Source of the DNA: Maribacter spongiicola
GTDB taxonomy: Bacteria > Bacteroidota > Bacteroidia > Flavobacteriales > Flavobacteriaceae
Direction of reading: 5' to 3'
Assembly: GCF_004364165.1 (NCBI RefSeq)
Contig: NZ_SOAY01000016.1
Coordinates: 62,001-126,000, forward strand
Length of the DNA stretch: 64,000 nt
A program made the position numbers and the translations under genes. The notes under the pieces were generated by a model. The model saw only the letters and a list, made by a program, of their open reading frames with translations, had not been told where the DNA came from and did not search any database. Positions 36,808 through 44,951 of the stretch are shown here, piece after piece; positions within the stretch are counted from its first letter, which is position 1, and each line of letters starts with the position of its first letter.

Positions 36808-37956
36808 TTAATCGTTGTAAAATTCTTCTCCTAAATTAAAGGTTAGAGAAAAACGGAGCGTATTCTCTAAAGGATTTCTAACCTGAGAAGTCGAGAATAA
36901 ATAAGATAAATCTACTTGCGCCGCTTTAAATTTAAAGCCAGCACCTAAGGTAAAAAACTTTCTAGACCCTTTCTCCTCACTTTCATTAAAATAACCCGTT
37001 CTAATCATAAAGGCATCTTGATACACATATTCTGCACCTAAAGCCCAAGTAAATTCTTTTAACTCTTCACTAAAACCATCTGGTGCATCAGAGAATGAAT
37101 TAAAAATACCACTGAACCCGCTTTCGTTCTGGTAAATATCATTATCCGCAGCATCTACATCACCATCACCATCATAATCTTGTGGTGTAGGCACAAGCAA
37201 CTTGGTAAATTCTGTTGTAATACCGATTACATTGTCTTGATCTAAAATAAAATCAAACCCACCACCAAAACTTAACTTACTAGGTAAGAAATTTTCTTGT
37301 CCGCCAGCATCATACTGAATTTTCCCCCCAATATTAGAAAGATTGAAACCTGCTCTCCATCTACCATCAAAATTATTATAAGCTATTTCATTGGACCTAT
37401 AGTAACCAGCTACATCTACTGCAAAAGAGCCTGCAGCTTGAGAATCTTCTGTACCGTTTTGAGGCAATCTTAAATTAGACCTAATGTATCTACCACCTAC
37501 AGCCATAGAGAATGTGGGACTCAATTTTAGAGAATACGAACCATCTAGCGCCAATTCATTTGGTTTAGCAATCGTACCTGGGTCATTTGCAAATTGTCTT
37601 AATTCTATTTCACCTAAAGTAAAATATCGTAAACTCATTGCAAATGCACTCTGGTCATTTAGTTTATTATAAAAACTAGCGTTCAATAATGAAATATCGG
37701 TAATTATACTTTCTAGATAAGGAGTATAACTAACACCTATACCCATTTTACGTTCTGCAAAAGCGAACTTAGCAGGATTCCATTGTTGGGAAAAGGCATC
37801 TGTAGAAGTTGCCACACCCATGTCTCCCATACCTGCAGACCTTGCATCTGCTGCAATTGTCAGAAAAGGTACAGCTGTGGTAATAACACGTTGATTATCT
37901 TGTGCAAATACTTTACCTACGATTAATACAAAGAAAATTATTGAGATTTTTCTCAT
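36808..37956 (-). CDS. porV: type IX secretion system outer-membrane protein PorV
   Basis: A 382-residue outer-membrane beta-barrel of the FadL-like PorV/LptO family. A signal peptide (residues 1-18) precedes the family N-terminus DNQRVITTAVPFLTIAADAR (about 20-39) and SAGMGDMGVATSTDAFSQQW. The barrel ends FSLTFNLGEEFYND. PorV shuttles type IX cargo to the sortase-like PorU. A calcium-binding-like DYDGDGDVDAADND loop (about 258-271) is a dockerin/EF-hand-like insert in an extracellular loop. PorU, which sits between porV and gldJ in F. johnsoniae, is not found here. Confidence 0.93.
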   Translation of the reverse strand: MRKISIIFFVLIVGKVFAQDNQRVITTAVPFLTIAADARSAGMGDMGVATSTDAFSQQWNPAKFAFAERKMGIGVSYTPYLESIITDISLLNASFYNKLNDQSAFAMSLRYFTLGEIELRQFANDPGTIAKPNELALDGSYSLKLSPTFSMAVGGRYIRSNLRLPQNGTEDSQAAGSFAVDVAGYYRSNEIAYNNFDGRWRAGFNLSNIGGKIQYDAGGQENFLPSKLSFGGGFDFILDQDNVIGITTEFTKLLVPTPQDYDGDGDVDAADNDIYQNESGFSGIFNSFSDAPDGFSEELKEFTWALGAEYVYQDAFMIRTGYFNESEEKGSRKFFTLGAGFKFKAAQVDLSYLFSTSQVRNPLENTLRFSLTFNLGEEFYND

Positions 37957-38396
37957 TTTAAAATGGTTCTTTAAATTTTTAAAGGTGAAATATAGTGATT
38001 ACCCTATTTCAAGCTTTAATATTTTACATGTAAACGCACATTTTCCCGTTATCTTGCATGAATCTTAAGTTTTTTATAAGATTTTATTTTTCATCACACA
38101 CTAAATGTTCTTTCCTTAAATTAGAATACACAATAATAACAGTTTTCAAAGCTTTCAAAAAGAAATATTCAAAACCATACTAATTAACCGTTTTAACCGT
38201 TTACCTAATTAAGCGAGCTCAAATTTATTGACAGTTCGATATGAGATTTTTAAAATTATTTTTAATTGTAAAATAATCTCATAAAAACACCGTTCTATTG
38301 AGCGAAAGTGACAAACAAATTAAAAGAAATTATAGTATCATATTCTGTAGCGACCAAACTACTATAGTTTATGTAAATTGAACTCAAGTCCTAATT
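37957..38396. other. 440-bp AT-rich intergenic region between porV and gldJ
   Basis: Divergent intergenic region holding the promoters of porV and gldJ. No reading frame of note. It holds a direct repeat TTAACCGTTT/TAACCGTTT (38184-38202) and a 9-bp inverted repeat TATGAGATT/AATCTCATA at 38240-38248 and 38275-38283 around an A/T-rich spacer. No T-tract makes these terminators. No trace of a porU reading frame was recognised. Confidence 0.6.
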
Positions 38397-40064
38397 ATGA
38401 AAAAACATTTAATAAAAGTTGTACTCTCATGTACGGTATTAGTAGGAGGTTTTACAGTAAGTAGCTGTTCTAAATCCTCATCTGGAAAAAATACCTCTAG
38501 AGCTACAGGTTGGAAGATAAATGCCAAAGAAGGTGGTTTTCAATACAATACCGACTTTAAAGAGCAAGAAACCGCTCCGGGTTTGGTATTTGTTGAAGGT
38601 GGTACATTTACTAAAGGTAAGGTACAAGATGATGTAATGCATGATTGGAACAATACCCCAACTGCACAACATGTACAGTCTTTTTATATGGATGAGACTG
38701 AGGTAACTAACGTTATGTATCTAGAATACCTTGACTATTTAAAAAGTGTTTACCCTCCAGAAAATCCGAAATACACTAATATCTATGTTGGTGCTTTGCC
38801 TGATACTTTAGTATGGAGAAACAGATTAGGTTTTAACGAAACCATGACAAATAATTACCTGAGACACCCAGCATATGCAGAATACCCTGTTGTTGGTGTA
38901 AACTGGATTCAGGCAACTCAATTTGCAGAATGGAGAACTGATCGTGTAAACGAGGTAATGCTTGAAAGAGAAGGCTACCTATCTGAAGACGCAAAATACC
39001 AAGCGGCTACAGGTGAAGTTCAAGGTACCTTTAGTACTGAAGCTTACTTAAACAGACCAGAATCTGTTTATAACGGACAAATTGATTCTCTTCAAGGTAA
39101 AATGAAAAAAGATAGCACGTCTACTTTCGCAAAAAGAAGTAGCGGTATTATTATGCCAGAATATCGATTGCCTACTGAAACTGAATGGGAATATGCTGCT
39201 CAGGCTCAAGTTGGACAAAGAGAATATAACAATTACAGAGGTAGAAAAAAATATCCATGGGAAGGTGATTACACTCGAAACGGCCAACGTGTTGGCAGAG
39301 GTGATCAATTAGCAAACTTCAAACAAGGTAAAGGTGACTATGGCGGAATCGCAGGTTGGTCTGATGATGGTGCGGATATTACAGCTCAAGTAATGTCATA
39401 TAAGCCAAATGATTTAGGTCTTTATGATATGGCTGGTAATGTTGCCGAATGGACTGCCGATGTTTACCGTCCAATAGTTGATGACGAAGTAAGTGATTTC
39501 AACTACTACAGAGGTAACATCTACATGAAAACCGCAATAGGCGAAGATGGTAAAGTAAACATCTTAAGAGATTCTATTGTTTATGATACTTTGCCAAACG
39601 GAAAAGTAGTCGCAGTAAACTTACCAGGTGAAATTAAAATGGTACCTGTTGATGAGGAAGAAACGTATTTAAGAACAAATTTCTCTTCTAGTGATAACAG
39701 AGGGTACAGAGATGGTGATTCGGGCTCTTCAAGATTTTACAACAGATTTAATGACGGTGAAGAAGAAGATCCAAACAAAAAAATGTACAACTCTCCTAAA
39801 CATTCTGTAGAAAGAGATTCATTAGGAAATCTTGTTAAAGGTTTTGACGTTTCTAACAACAGAACTACATTAATTAATGATGAAGTTAGAGTATACAAAG
39901 GTGGTTCTTGGAGAGATAGAGCCTACTGGTTAGATCCAGCTCAAAGAAGATACTTGCCACAATACATGGCTACTGATTACATTGGTTTTAGATGTGCAAT
40001 GTCTAGAGTTGGTTCTAAGTCAAAAACAAAAAACAAAACAGTTAGAGGAAAAAAAGCTAAATAA
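38397..40064 (+). CDS. gldJ: gliding motility lipoprotein GldJ
   Basis: A 555-residue lipoprotein with signal peptide and lipobox-type Cys near residue 24 (TVSSCSKSSSG). The body is a formylglycine-generating/sulfatase-modifying fold: FVEGGTFTKGKVQDDV (about 63-78), FYMDETEVTNVMYLEYLDYL (about 97-116), PEYRLPTETEWEYAAQAQVG (about 255-274), GLYDMAGNVAEWTADVYRP (about 341-359) and VYKGGSWRDRAYWLDPAQRR (about 498-517). Length and sequence match GldJ, which stabilises GldK and is needed for gliding and type IX secretion. The catalytic copper cysteines of true FGE are not conserved as a pair. A C-terminal basic tail (SKTKNKTVRGKKAK) is present. murF follows as in other flavobacteria. Confidence 0.94.
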   Translation: MKKHLIKVVLSCTVLVGGFTVSSCSKSSSGKNTSRATGWKINAKEGGFQYNTDFKEQETAPGLVFVEGGTFTKGKVQDDVMHDWNNTPTAQHVQSFYMDETEVTNVMYLEYLDYLKSVYPPENPKYTNIYVGALPDTLVWRNRLGFNETMTNNYLRHPAYAEYPVVGVNWIQATQFAEWRTDRVNEVMLEREGYLSEDAKYQAATGEVQGTFSTEAYLNRPESVYNGQIDSLQGKMKKDSTSTFAKRSSGIIMPEYRLPTETEWEYAAQAQVGQREYNNYRGRKKYPWEGDYTRNGQRVGRGDQLANFKQGKGDYGGIAGWSDDGADITAQVMSYKPNDLGLYDMAGNVAEWTADVYRPIVDDEVSDFNYYRGNIYMKTAIGEDGKVNILRDSIVYDTLPNGKVVAVNLPGEIKMVPVDEEETYLRTNFSSSDNRGYRDGDSGSSRFYNRFNDGEEEDPNKKMYNSPKHSVERDSLGNLVKGFDVSNNRTTLINDEVRVYKGGSWRDRAYWLDPAQRRYLPQYMATDYIGFRCAMSRVGSKSKTKNKTVRGKKAK

Positions 40065-40082
40065 TATTTCTCTTTACATACT

Positions 40083-40117
40083 AAAAAAAGCTCCTTTCTT
40101 AAGGGGCTTTTTTTTAT
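40083..40117 (+). terminator. rho-independent terminator after gldJ
   Basis: Stem AAGCTCC / GGGGCTT (one G-T pair) with an 8-nt loop and T8 on the right. It lies just 11 bp before murF, so murF needs its own promoter or read-through. Confidence 0.85.
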
Positions 40118-40127
40118 CTTCGATTTT

Positions 40128-41405
40128 ATGAAAATTCAAGATTTACATTCCGCTTTTTTAGCGAACCCTTCAATCAGTACAGATACCAGAAAAATTAAAG
40201 CGAACGATATATTCTTTGCTTTAAAAGGAGACAATTTTAATGGTAATACCTATGCTCAAAAAGCTCTTGATAGCGGAGCAAGCATTGTCATTATCGACGA
40301 AGAAGAATATCTAATTGATGATAGAACAATTCTTGTAGAAGATGTTTTGACAACTCTACAACAGCTTGCAAATTTTCATAGAAAACAATCTAAAGCGCAA
40401 GTTATATGTCTTACCGGTAGTAATGGCAAAACCACCACTAAAGAACTTATTAATGCCGTTTTAAGTACCACTTACAAAACTATAGCTACTAAGGGCAACC
40501 TCAACAATCATATAGGTGTTCCATTGACATTATTGACTATAGAACCCGACACAGAAATTGCCATTATAGAAATGGGCGCAAATCACATTAAAGAAATCGA
40601 ATTTCTTTGCAAAATTGCGGAACCAGATTATGGGTATATTACTAATTTTGGAAAAGCACATTTAGAAGGCTTTGGAGGTGTTGAGGGCGTTATTAAAGGA
40701 AAAAGCGAATTATATGAATATCTAACCTCTCATAATAAGAACATTTTTTTAAATGCTGACGACCCTATTCAAAAAACTAAGCTAAGCACTTACACCAAAA
40801 AACTTGGTTTTAGTTCTACGGATTCTAAATACTATACTATTAAACTGGCAGAGGCTCAACCCTTTGTTCACCTATTAGTAGAAGACATTCGTATGGAGAC
40901 TAATTTAATTGGTGCATATAACTTCTCGAACTGTTGTGGTGCAATTATTATCGCAAAATATTTCAATGTGGAGTTAAATGACACAAAAAAGGCGCTTGAA
41001 AAATATACTCCGGATAACAATAGATCCCAGATATTAAATAATAGGGGGCACTATATTGTTTTAGATGCCTATAATGCCAACCCTTCTAGCATGAGTGTTG
41101 CATTAGAAAACTTTCATTCTTTAAATAAGCAACGAAAAGTTATAATTCTGGGTGATATGTTCGAATTAGGCGAGTCTGCAAAAGAAGAACATCAAAATAT
41201 TTCAGATTTAGCCACTGGCCTAAATTTTGAAGAACTAATATTGGTTGGAGAGAATTTTTATCTAACTGATTCAATCGCCATTAAACTAAAGAATTTTGAA
41301 GAATTGAAATCTCACCTAACTAAAAACCCATTACACCCTAAATCTTCTATATTGATTAAAGGTTCTAGAGGAATGGCTTTAGAGCGTGTTTTAGATTTGA
41401 TTTAA
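40128..41405 (+). CDS. murF: UDP-N-acetylmuramoyl-tripeptide--D-alanyl-D-alanine ligase
   Basis: A 425-residue Mur ligase that adds D-Ala-D-Ala to UDP-MurNAc-tripeptide. N-terminal MurF domain SISTDTRKIKANDIFFALKGDNFNG (about 16-40), the ATP site CLTGSNGKTTTKELI (about 95-109), AIIEMGANHIKEIEFL (about 145-160), and the C-terminal DAYNANPSSMSVAL (about 311-324) with ILGDMFELGESAKEEH (about 338-353) are all in place. Gene order gldJ-murF is conserved in flavobacteria. It ends 17 bp before the tRNA-Val on the opposite strand. Confidence 0.96.
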   Translation: MKIQDLHSAFLANPSISTDTRKIKANDIFFALKGDNFNGNTYAQKALDSGASIVIIDEEEYLIDDRTILVEDVLTTLQQLANFHRKQSKAQVICLTGSNGKTTTKELINAVLSTTYKTIATKGNLNNHIGVPLTLLTIEPDTEIAIIEMGANHIKEIEFLCKIAEPDYGYITNFGKAHLEGFGGVEGVIKGKSELYEYLTSHNKNIFLNADDPIQKTKLSTYTKKLGFSSTDSKYYTIKLAEAQPFVHLLVEDIRMETNLIGAYNFSNCCGAIIIAKYFNVELNDTKKALEKYTPDNNRSQILNNRGHYIVLDAYNANPSSMSVALENFHSLNKQRKVIILGDMFELGESAKEEHQNISDLATGLNFEELILVGENFYLTDSIAIKLKNFEELKSHLTKNPLHPKSSILIKGSRGMALERVLDLI

Positions 41406-41422
41406 ATATATAAATCTTTTTG

Positions 41423-41497
41423 TGGGATATACTGGATTCGAACCGGTGACCTCTGCCCTGTCAAGGCAGCGCTCTAAACCAACTGAGCTAATATCCC
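41423..41497 (-). tRNA. tRNA-Val (anticodon GAC)
   Basis: A 75-nt cloverleaf on the minus strand. Acceptor GGGATAT/ATATCCC, TAGCTCAG D-arm, anticodon stem CTGCC/GGCAG with loop TTGACAG, and T-arm CCGGTTCGAATCC. CCA is not encoded. A TATCTTTA -7-like element (minus strand, 41520-41527) precedes it. Confidence 0.96.
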
Positions 41498-41575
41498 GTT
41501 AAAACTTTAAACAAGTCTGTAAAGATACTACTTATCCCATTTTAATTAGAAGCGATACTATAAAATTGTTTTGAA

Positions 41576-42847
41576 CTAAAAATAATCTAGTAATACTACA
41601 ACGCCATTATAGGAAATTACACAAGAAAAGAAAAGTGCAGCAAGGAGCCCTAAATTAAGCCAAACCCCCGCCTTATAATTGTTCATTAATTTCTTGTTAT
41701 TTATAAGAAGAATTATCCCTAGTATCACCAATGGCAAAACAAACACATTAAAAACTTGCGATAAAATCTGCATTTCAATAGGGTTTGCCCCATAAACAGG
41801 TACAATTAAAGCAAACACACAGGCAGTCGCCGTTATAATTCTAAATTGTTTTGAATTGGTATCTAATTCACCCGATTGATAATCTGCCAACAATATCGGT
41901 GCAATTAACAAACAAGGAAATATTGATGATAAACCCGCACTTAGGGTACCAAAAAAGAACAGCGTAAGCGCAAATTTACCTGCGACAGGTTCTAAAGTAT
42001 TCACCATATCCAATACTTGGGTTACTGGTTTCCCTTGATGAAACAATGCTCCGCATGCCACAGCCATTACAGATGCGCTTATCAAGAACACCAGCGTAGC
42101 CGCAATTAACGCATCTTTCTGTTGTTGCGAACGATTTTTTATAGTCCACCCTTTTCCTTTTACAAAAAGTGGGCGTGAGAGAAAAGTTGCGGCCGCCATT
42201 GTGGTACCCACAAAAGCCGCTACCATCATTTGACCACCTTCCACTTTCGGGATTGTTGGTACCAACCCTTTCACAATCTCAATAGGTAAAGGATATACCA
42301 TAAACAAAGAAATGATAAATGAGAGCCCCATAATCGTGACAAAAATGACAAGTATTTTCTCAAAAAAGGCATATTTACCAACCATTAAAAACCCATAGAA
42401 TACAACTATTACGACAATAGCTATTGACAATACCGCTTCATATTTAAGGTCTTTTAAACTTGGAAAGTATATTAGAAAAATCTCATAAATGATATTGGCA
42501 GAAATACCTAAAATACCCATTAAGGAATTCCACTGACCAAATGAAATACCTAAAACTATTAGAATGGCAATTAACTTACCGCATTTTAAATGTTTCTTAA
42601 ATGCATACAGTGCTGTTTCGCCGGTAACTAATGCGAAATTTCCGTATGCATACATTAATAAACCCGAAAAAACACAACTTAGAAGAAGCACCCACAAAAG
42701 TTGCATGCCGTATGTACTACCAGCTACGATCATTGACGTTACGCTACCCGTACCTATGGTGTAGCCTATGGCAAATATACCTGGTCCGAAAGCGAGAACC
42801 ACCGCCAATATTTTTTTCCAGATTGATAATTTATTTGGCTTACTCAT
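41576..42847 (-). CDS. Nramp-fold membrane transporter lacking the canonical metal-binding motifs
   Basis: A 423-residue protein with about 11 transmembrane helices and recognisable Nramp (SLC11) architecture. The first helix reads FGPGIFAIGYTIGTGSVTS (about 19-37), where canonical Nramp transporters have a DPGN metal-binding motif; here it is replaced by Thr/Gly. The second signature (MPHN in helix 6) is also missing; the aligned segment is FVGTTMAAATFLSRPLF (about 213-229). Mn/Fe transport is therefore doubtful and the substrate is unknown. It is downstream of the GntR/FCD regulator in the same direction, inside the alginate island, so a role linked to uronate products or cations accompanying alginate is possible. 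The family call is good; function is inference. Confidence 0.78.
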   Translation of the reverse strand: MSKPNKLSIWKKILAVVLAFGPGIFAIGYTIGTGSVTSMIVAGSTYGMQLLWVLLLSCVFSGLLMYAYGNFALVTGETALYAFKKHLKCGKLIAILIVLGISFGQWNSLMGILGISANIIYEIFLIYFPSLKDLKYEAVLSIAIVVIVVFYGFLMVGKYAFFEKILVIFVTIMGLSFIISLFMVYPLPIEIVKGLVPTIPKVEGGQMMVAAFVGTTMAAATFLSRPLFVKGKGWTIKNRSQQQKDALIAATLVFLISASVMAVACGALFHQGKPVTQVLDMVNTLEPVAGKFALTLFFFGTLSAGLSSIFPCLLIAPILLADYQSGELDTNSKQFRIITATACVFALIVPVYGANPIEMQILSQVFNVFVLPLVILGIILLINNKKLMNNYKAGVWLNLGLLAALFFSCVISYNGVVVLLDYF

Positions 42848-43054
42848 CTATTTGTTCTTTAACTACATGTGATGGAAAAAGTAAAACTAGCGCAGTATTT
42901 TTTTATTCAATTTATTTGAACACTTATTGTAATAATTATATTACTTAATAGAAATAGATCAAGTATTTTACTTTTACAGAAAGCCTATTATGAATTACAG
43001 CATATAGTTTAGATTTTTTTGCGATAGTTCTTTAAGAGTATTCGAGTAAAAAAA

Positions 43055-43756
43055 TTAAATATTATAACAGTATTGGTAAAGGTTTTTGAAATGCACTTTC
43101 ATTTTCTCTCGTGCTAATTGCGGATTTTGATCATTAATTGCATTAAAAATATCTTGATGTTCTTGAATACCTTTAAAGGCCATGTCTTTATCACAAACAT
43201 GGTATTTTTCAAAATTGGTCAATATCTCCGGTATAATAATCAGCATGAATGTGTTTAAAGTACTATTACCACTTGCCTTAGCTATTGCTAAATGAAATAA
43301 TAAATCTTCTTGAACAGCGTCTTCTGCATTATCTACTTTCTGCTTGTAAGCATCTAAAGATTTTTTTAATCTTTTCAAGTCCTCTTTTGTTCTCCTTCTA
43401 GCAGCCAGTCTAACCGTTTTAAGTTCTAACAATATTCTAGTTTCAACTAAAGATTTAAAATCTGGCTCTTCCAATCTTAAAATTTCATTGACCATACCGT
43501 TCATAGCGATCTGCCCAATATCTGCTACAAAGGTTCCGCTTTGTGGTTTTGAAATTAATATTCCGTAAAACTCTAATTTTTGAATCGCCTCACGAACACT
43601 TGTTCTACTAACTCCAAATTTATCTGAAAGGGATCTCTCGGAAGGCAATTTATCACCAGGTTCGAGATTTTTATGATTCATTAAATCTCGAATCTGAATT
43701 ACAATATCATTTTGTATTTCTTGGTTTTCGGTCCTTGTGAGGATTTCTATTTTCAT
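43055..43756 (-). CDS. GntR family regulator, FadR/FCD subfamily
   Basis: A 233-residue repressor-type protein. An N-terminal winged helix-turn-helix (about 12-80: LEPGDKLPSERSLSDKFGVS then SRTSVREAIQKLEFYG) is followed by an FCD ligand-binding domain (about 90-225). Metal/effector residues of FCD are visible: EDLLFHLAIAKASGN (Asp and His, about 149-163), EHQDIF (His, about 199-204) and MKVHF (His, about 218-222). Members of this subfamily (UxuR, ExuR, KdgR-like) sense uronates and bind T-N-G-T-NN-A-C-N-A sites. The operator array before susC matches this form, so it is the best candidate regulator of the alginate genes. Confidence 0.92.
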   Translation of the reverse strand: MKIEILTRTENQEIQNDIVIQIRDLMNHKNLEPGDKLPSERSLSDKFGVSRTSVREAIQKLEFYGILISKPQSGTFVADIGQIAMNGMVNEILRLEEPDFKSLVETRILLELKTVRLAARRRTKEDLKRLKKSLDAYKQKVDNAEDAVQEDLLFHLAIAKASGNSTLNTFMLIIIPEILTNFEKYHVCDKDMAFKGIQEHQDIFNAINDQNPQLAREKMKVHFKNLYQYCYNI

Positions 43757-43980
43757 ATATAGCTTGTCATTAATAGAAAAATGATTAGTAAAACAGTTTG
43801 CTGAAAATTAGTAACACAAATTAACAATTGTGTAAAATTAGCTTTCAACGTATTATTACTCAGTTCTAAACCCTAAAGTTAAATGAAGCTTACCGGCCTA
43901 AAAAAGACCAGTAAATTCATTTCAACAAATCTAACTCAAACAATTTTCTTATTTACACTAGGTATATTAATCGTAAAACA

Positions 43981-44943
43981 CTAATGTGTTACTTCTAATT
44001 CGTAATATTTAACCTTAGCAGAAGCCCCAGTATCTAGGGTTTGCAAATAGTTCCCTGCTTTAAAATAATTTTCAAAAACACTCCATTTTTCCATATGAAT
44101 GTCTTCATATACCACAGATTCGGTTTCATTTAAGATAACTTCCAATCTGCCATTAGATGCAATAATTTCAAAAGTGAAAATGTCTGTACCTATCTCATCA
44201 GGGAAAGTATAGCCTTCATCATCGCCCCAAGCATCGGTATGTAATATTTGTTCATCTGAGGCATTAACATCTTTTAGGATTTTTGTTTTGACCCTAATTT
44301 TTCCATTTTCCCAATAAATTTTCAATATCGGAGGAGCATTATTATCATTCTCACCTATTAAATCTCGTTGCGCATTTGTTAGTCTACCATGTATCTGCAT
44401 TACCATAGTTCTATGATAATCTCCACTTGCATCTGTTGTTATTTCTGGTACTGACAAGGTACCTTTCATACGCCCACCTTGAGCAAATGTCCAGTTTGTA
44501 CTGTTGCTTCCGGGAACCATTTGTTCTCTTAGCTCTGTTCTTGAATAGGAGGAATTTGCTGTTGAAGAACCTGGCGAGGTATAAAATACTAGTGAACCAT
44601 CTGTAGAATCATTGTACATATATGGCATTAACTTTTCATCTGTAGCATAATCTAAAATCTCTGGTGGCTCAACCTCATCAGGACTACCGATAGGCAATGT
44701 CACTTTCCAGTTACTTAAATCAATATTAGGTAAAAAGAAATCAACCCCTTCTACTATTACTTCTTCTTCCACTTCAGGCTCAGGAGTTTCTTCAACTTCT
44801 TCTTCAACCACTACCTCTGGAATAACTTCTGGCTCATTTACCTCAGAATCGTTACTACAACTACACATAGAAATTATAACAGTAAAAACTATAATGAACT
44901 GGTAGCTCATCTGTTTACTTACTTCTATTATTTTATTTATCAT
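43981..44943 (-). CDS. alginate lyase, polysaccharide lyase family 7, lipoprotein
   Basis: A 320-residue lyase. A hydrophobic signal ends in a probable lipobox (IISMCSCSND), so it is likely lipidated and, with the acidic residues after Cys, possibly surface-exposed. A Pro/Glu/Val-rich acidic linker (about 36-67) leads to the PL7 domain (about 72-318). The three PL7 catalytic motifs are intact: SRTELREQ (about 131-138), MQIHGRL (about 174-180) and YFKAGNYLQ (about 293-301). QIH rather than QVH is known to go with G-rich or mixed alginate blocks. No type IX C-terminal sorting domain is seen. It is 8 bp downstream of a second PL7 gene. Confidence 0.95.
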   Translation of the reverse strand: MINKIIEVSKQMSYQFIIVFTVIISMCSCSNDSEVNEPEVIPEVVVEEEVEETPEPEVEEEVIVEGVDFFLPNIDLSNWKVTLPIGSPDEVEPPEILDYATDEKLMPYMYNDSTDGSLVFYTSPGSSTANSSYSRTELREQMVPGSNSTNWTFAQGGRMKGTLSVPEITTDASGDYHRTMVMQIHGRLTNAQRDLIGENDNNAPPILKIYWENGKIRVKTKILKDVNASDEQILHTDAWGDDEGYTFPDEIGTDIFTFEIIASNGRLEVILNETESVVYEDIHMEKWSVFENYFKAGNYLQTLDTGASAKVKYYELEVTH

Positions 44944-44951
44944 ATTTCTAA

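Noticed and set aside
42929-42944. GTAATA/TATTAC inverted repeat upstream of the Nramp-like gene
   Set aside because: Only 6-bp arms in very AT-rich sequence; no link to the GntR site form.
43814-43833. ACACAA/TTGTGT quasi-palindrome upstream of gntR as an autoregulation site
   Set aside because: Many mismatches in the centre and unlike the susC operator array; not supported.
43900-43925. Possible terminator after the PL7 pair (TTACCGG / CCAGTAA)
   Set aside because: Mismatched stem and no U-tract in the minus direction.
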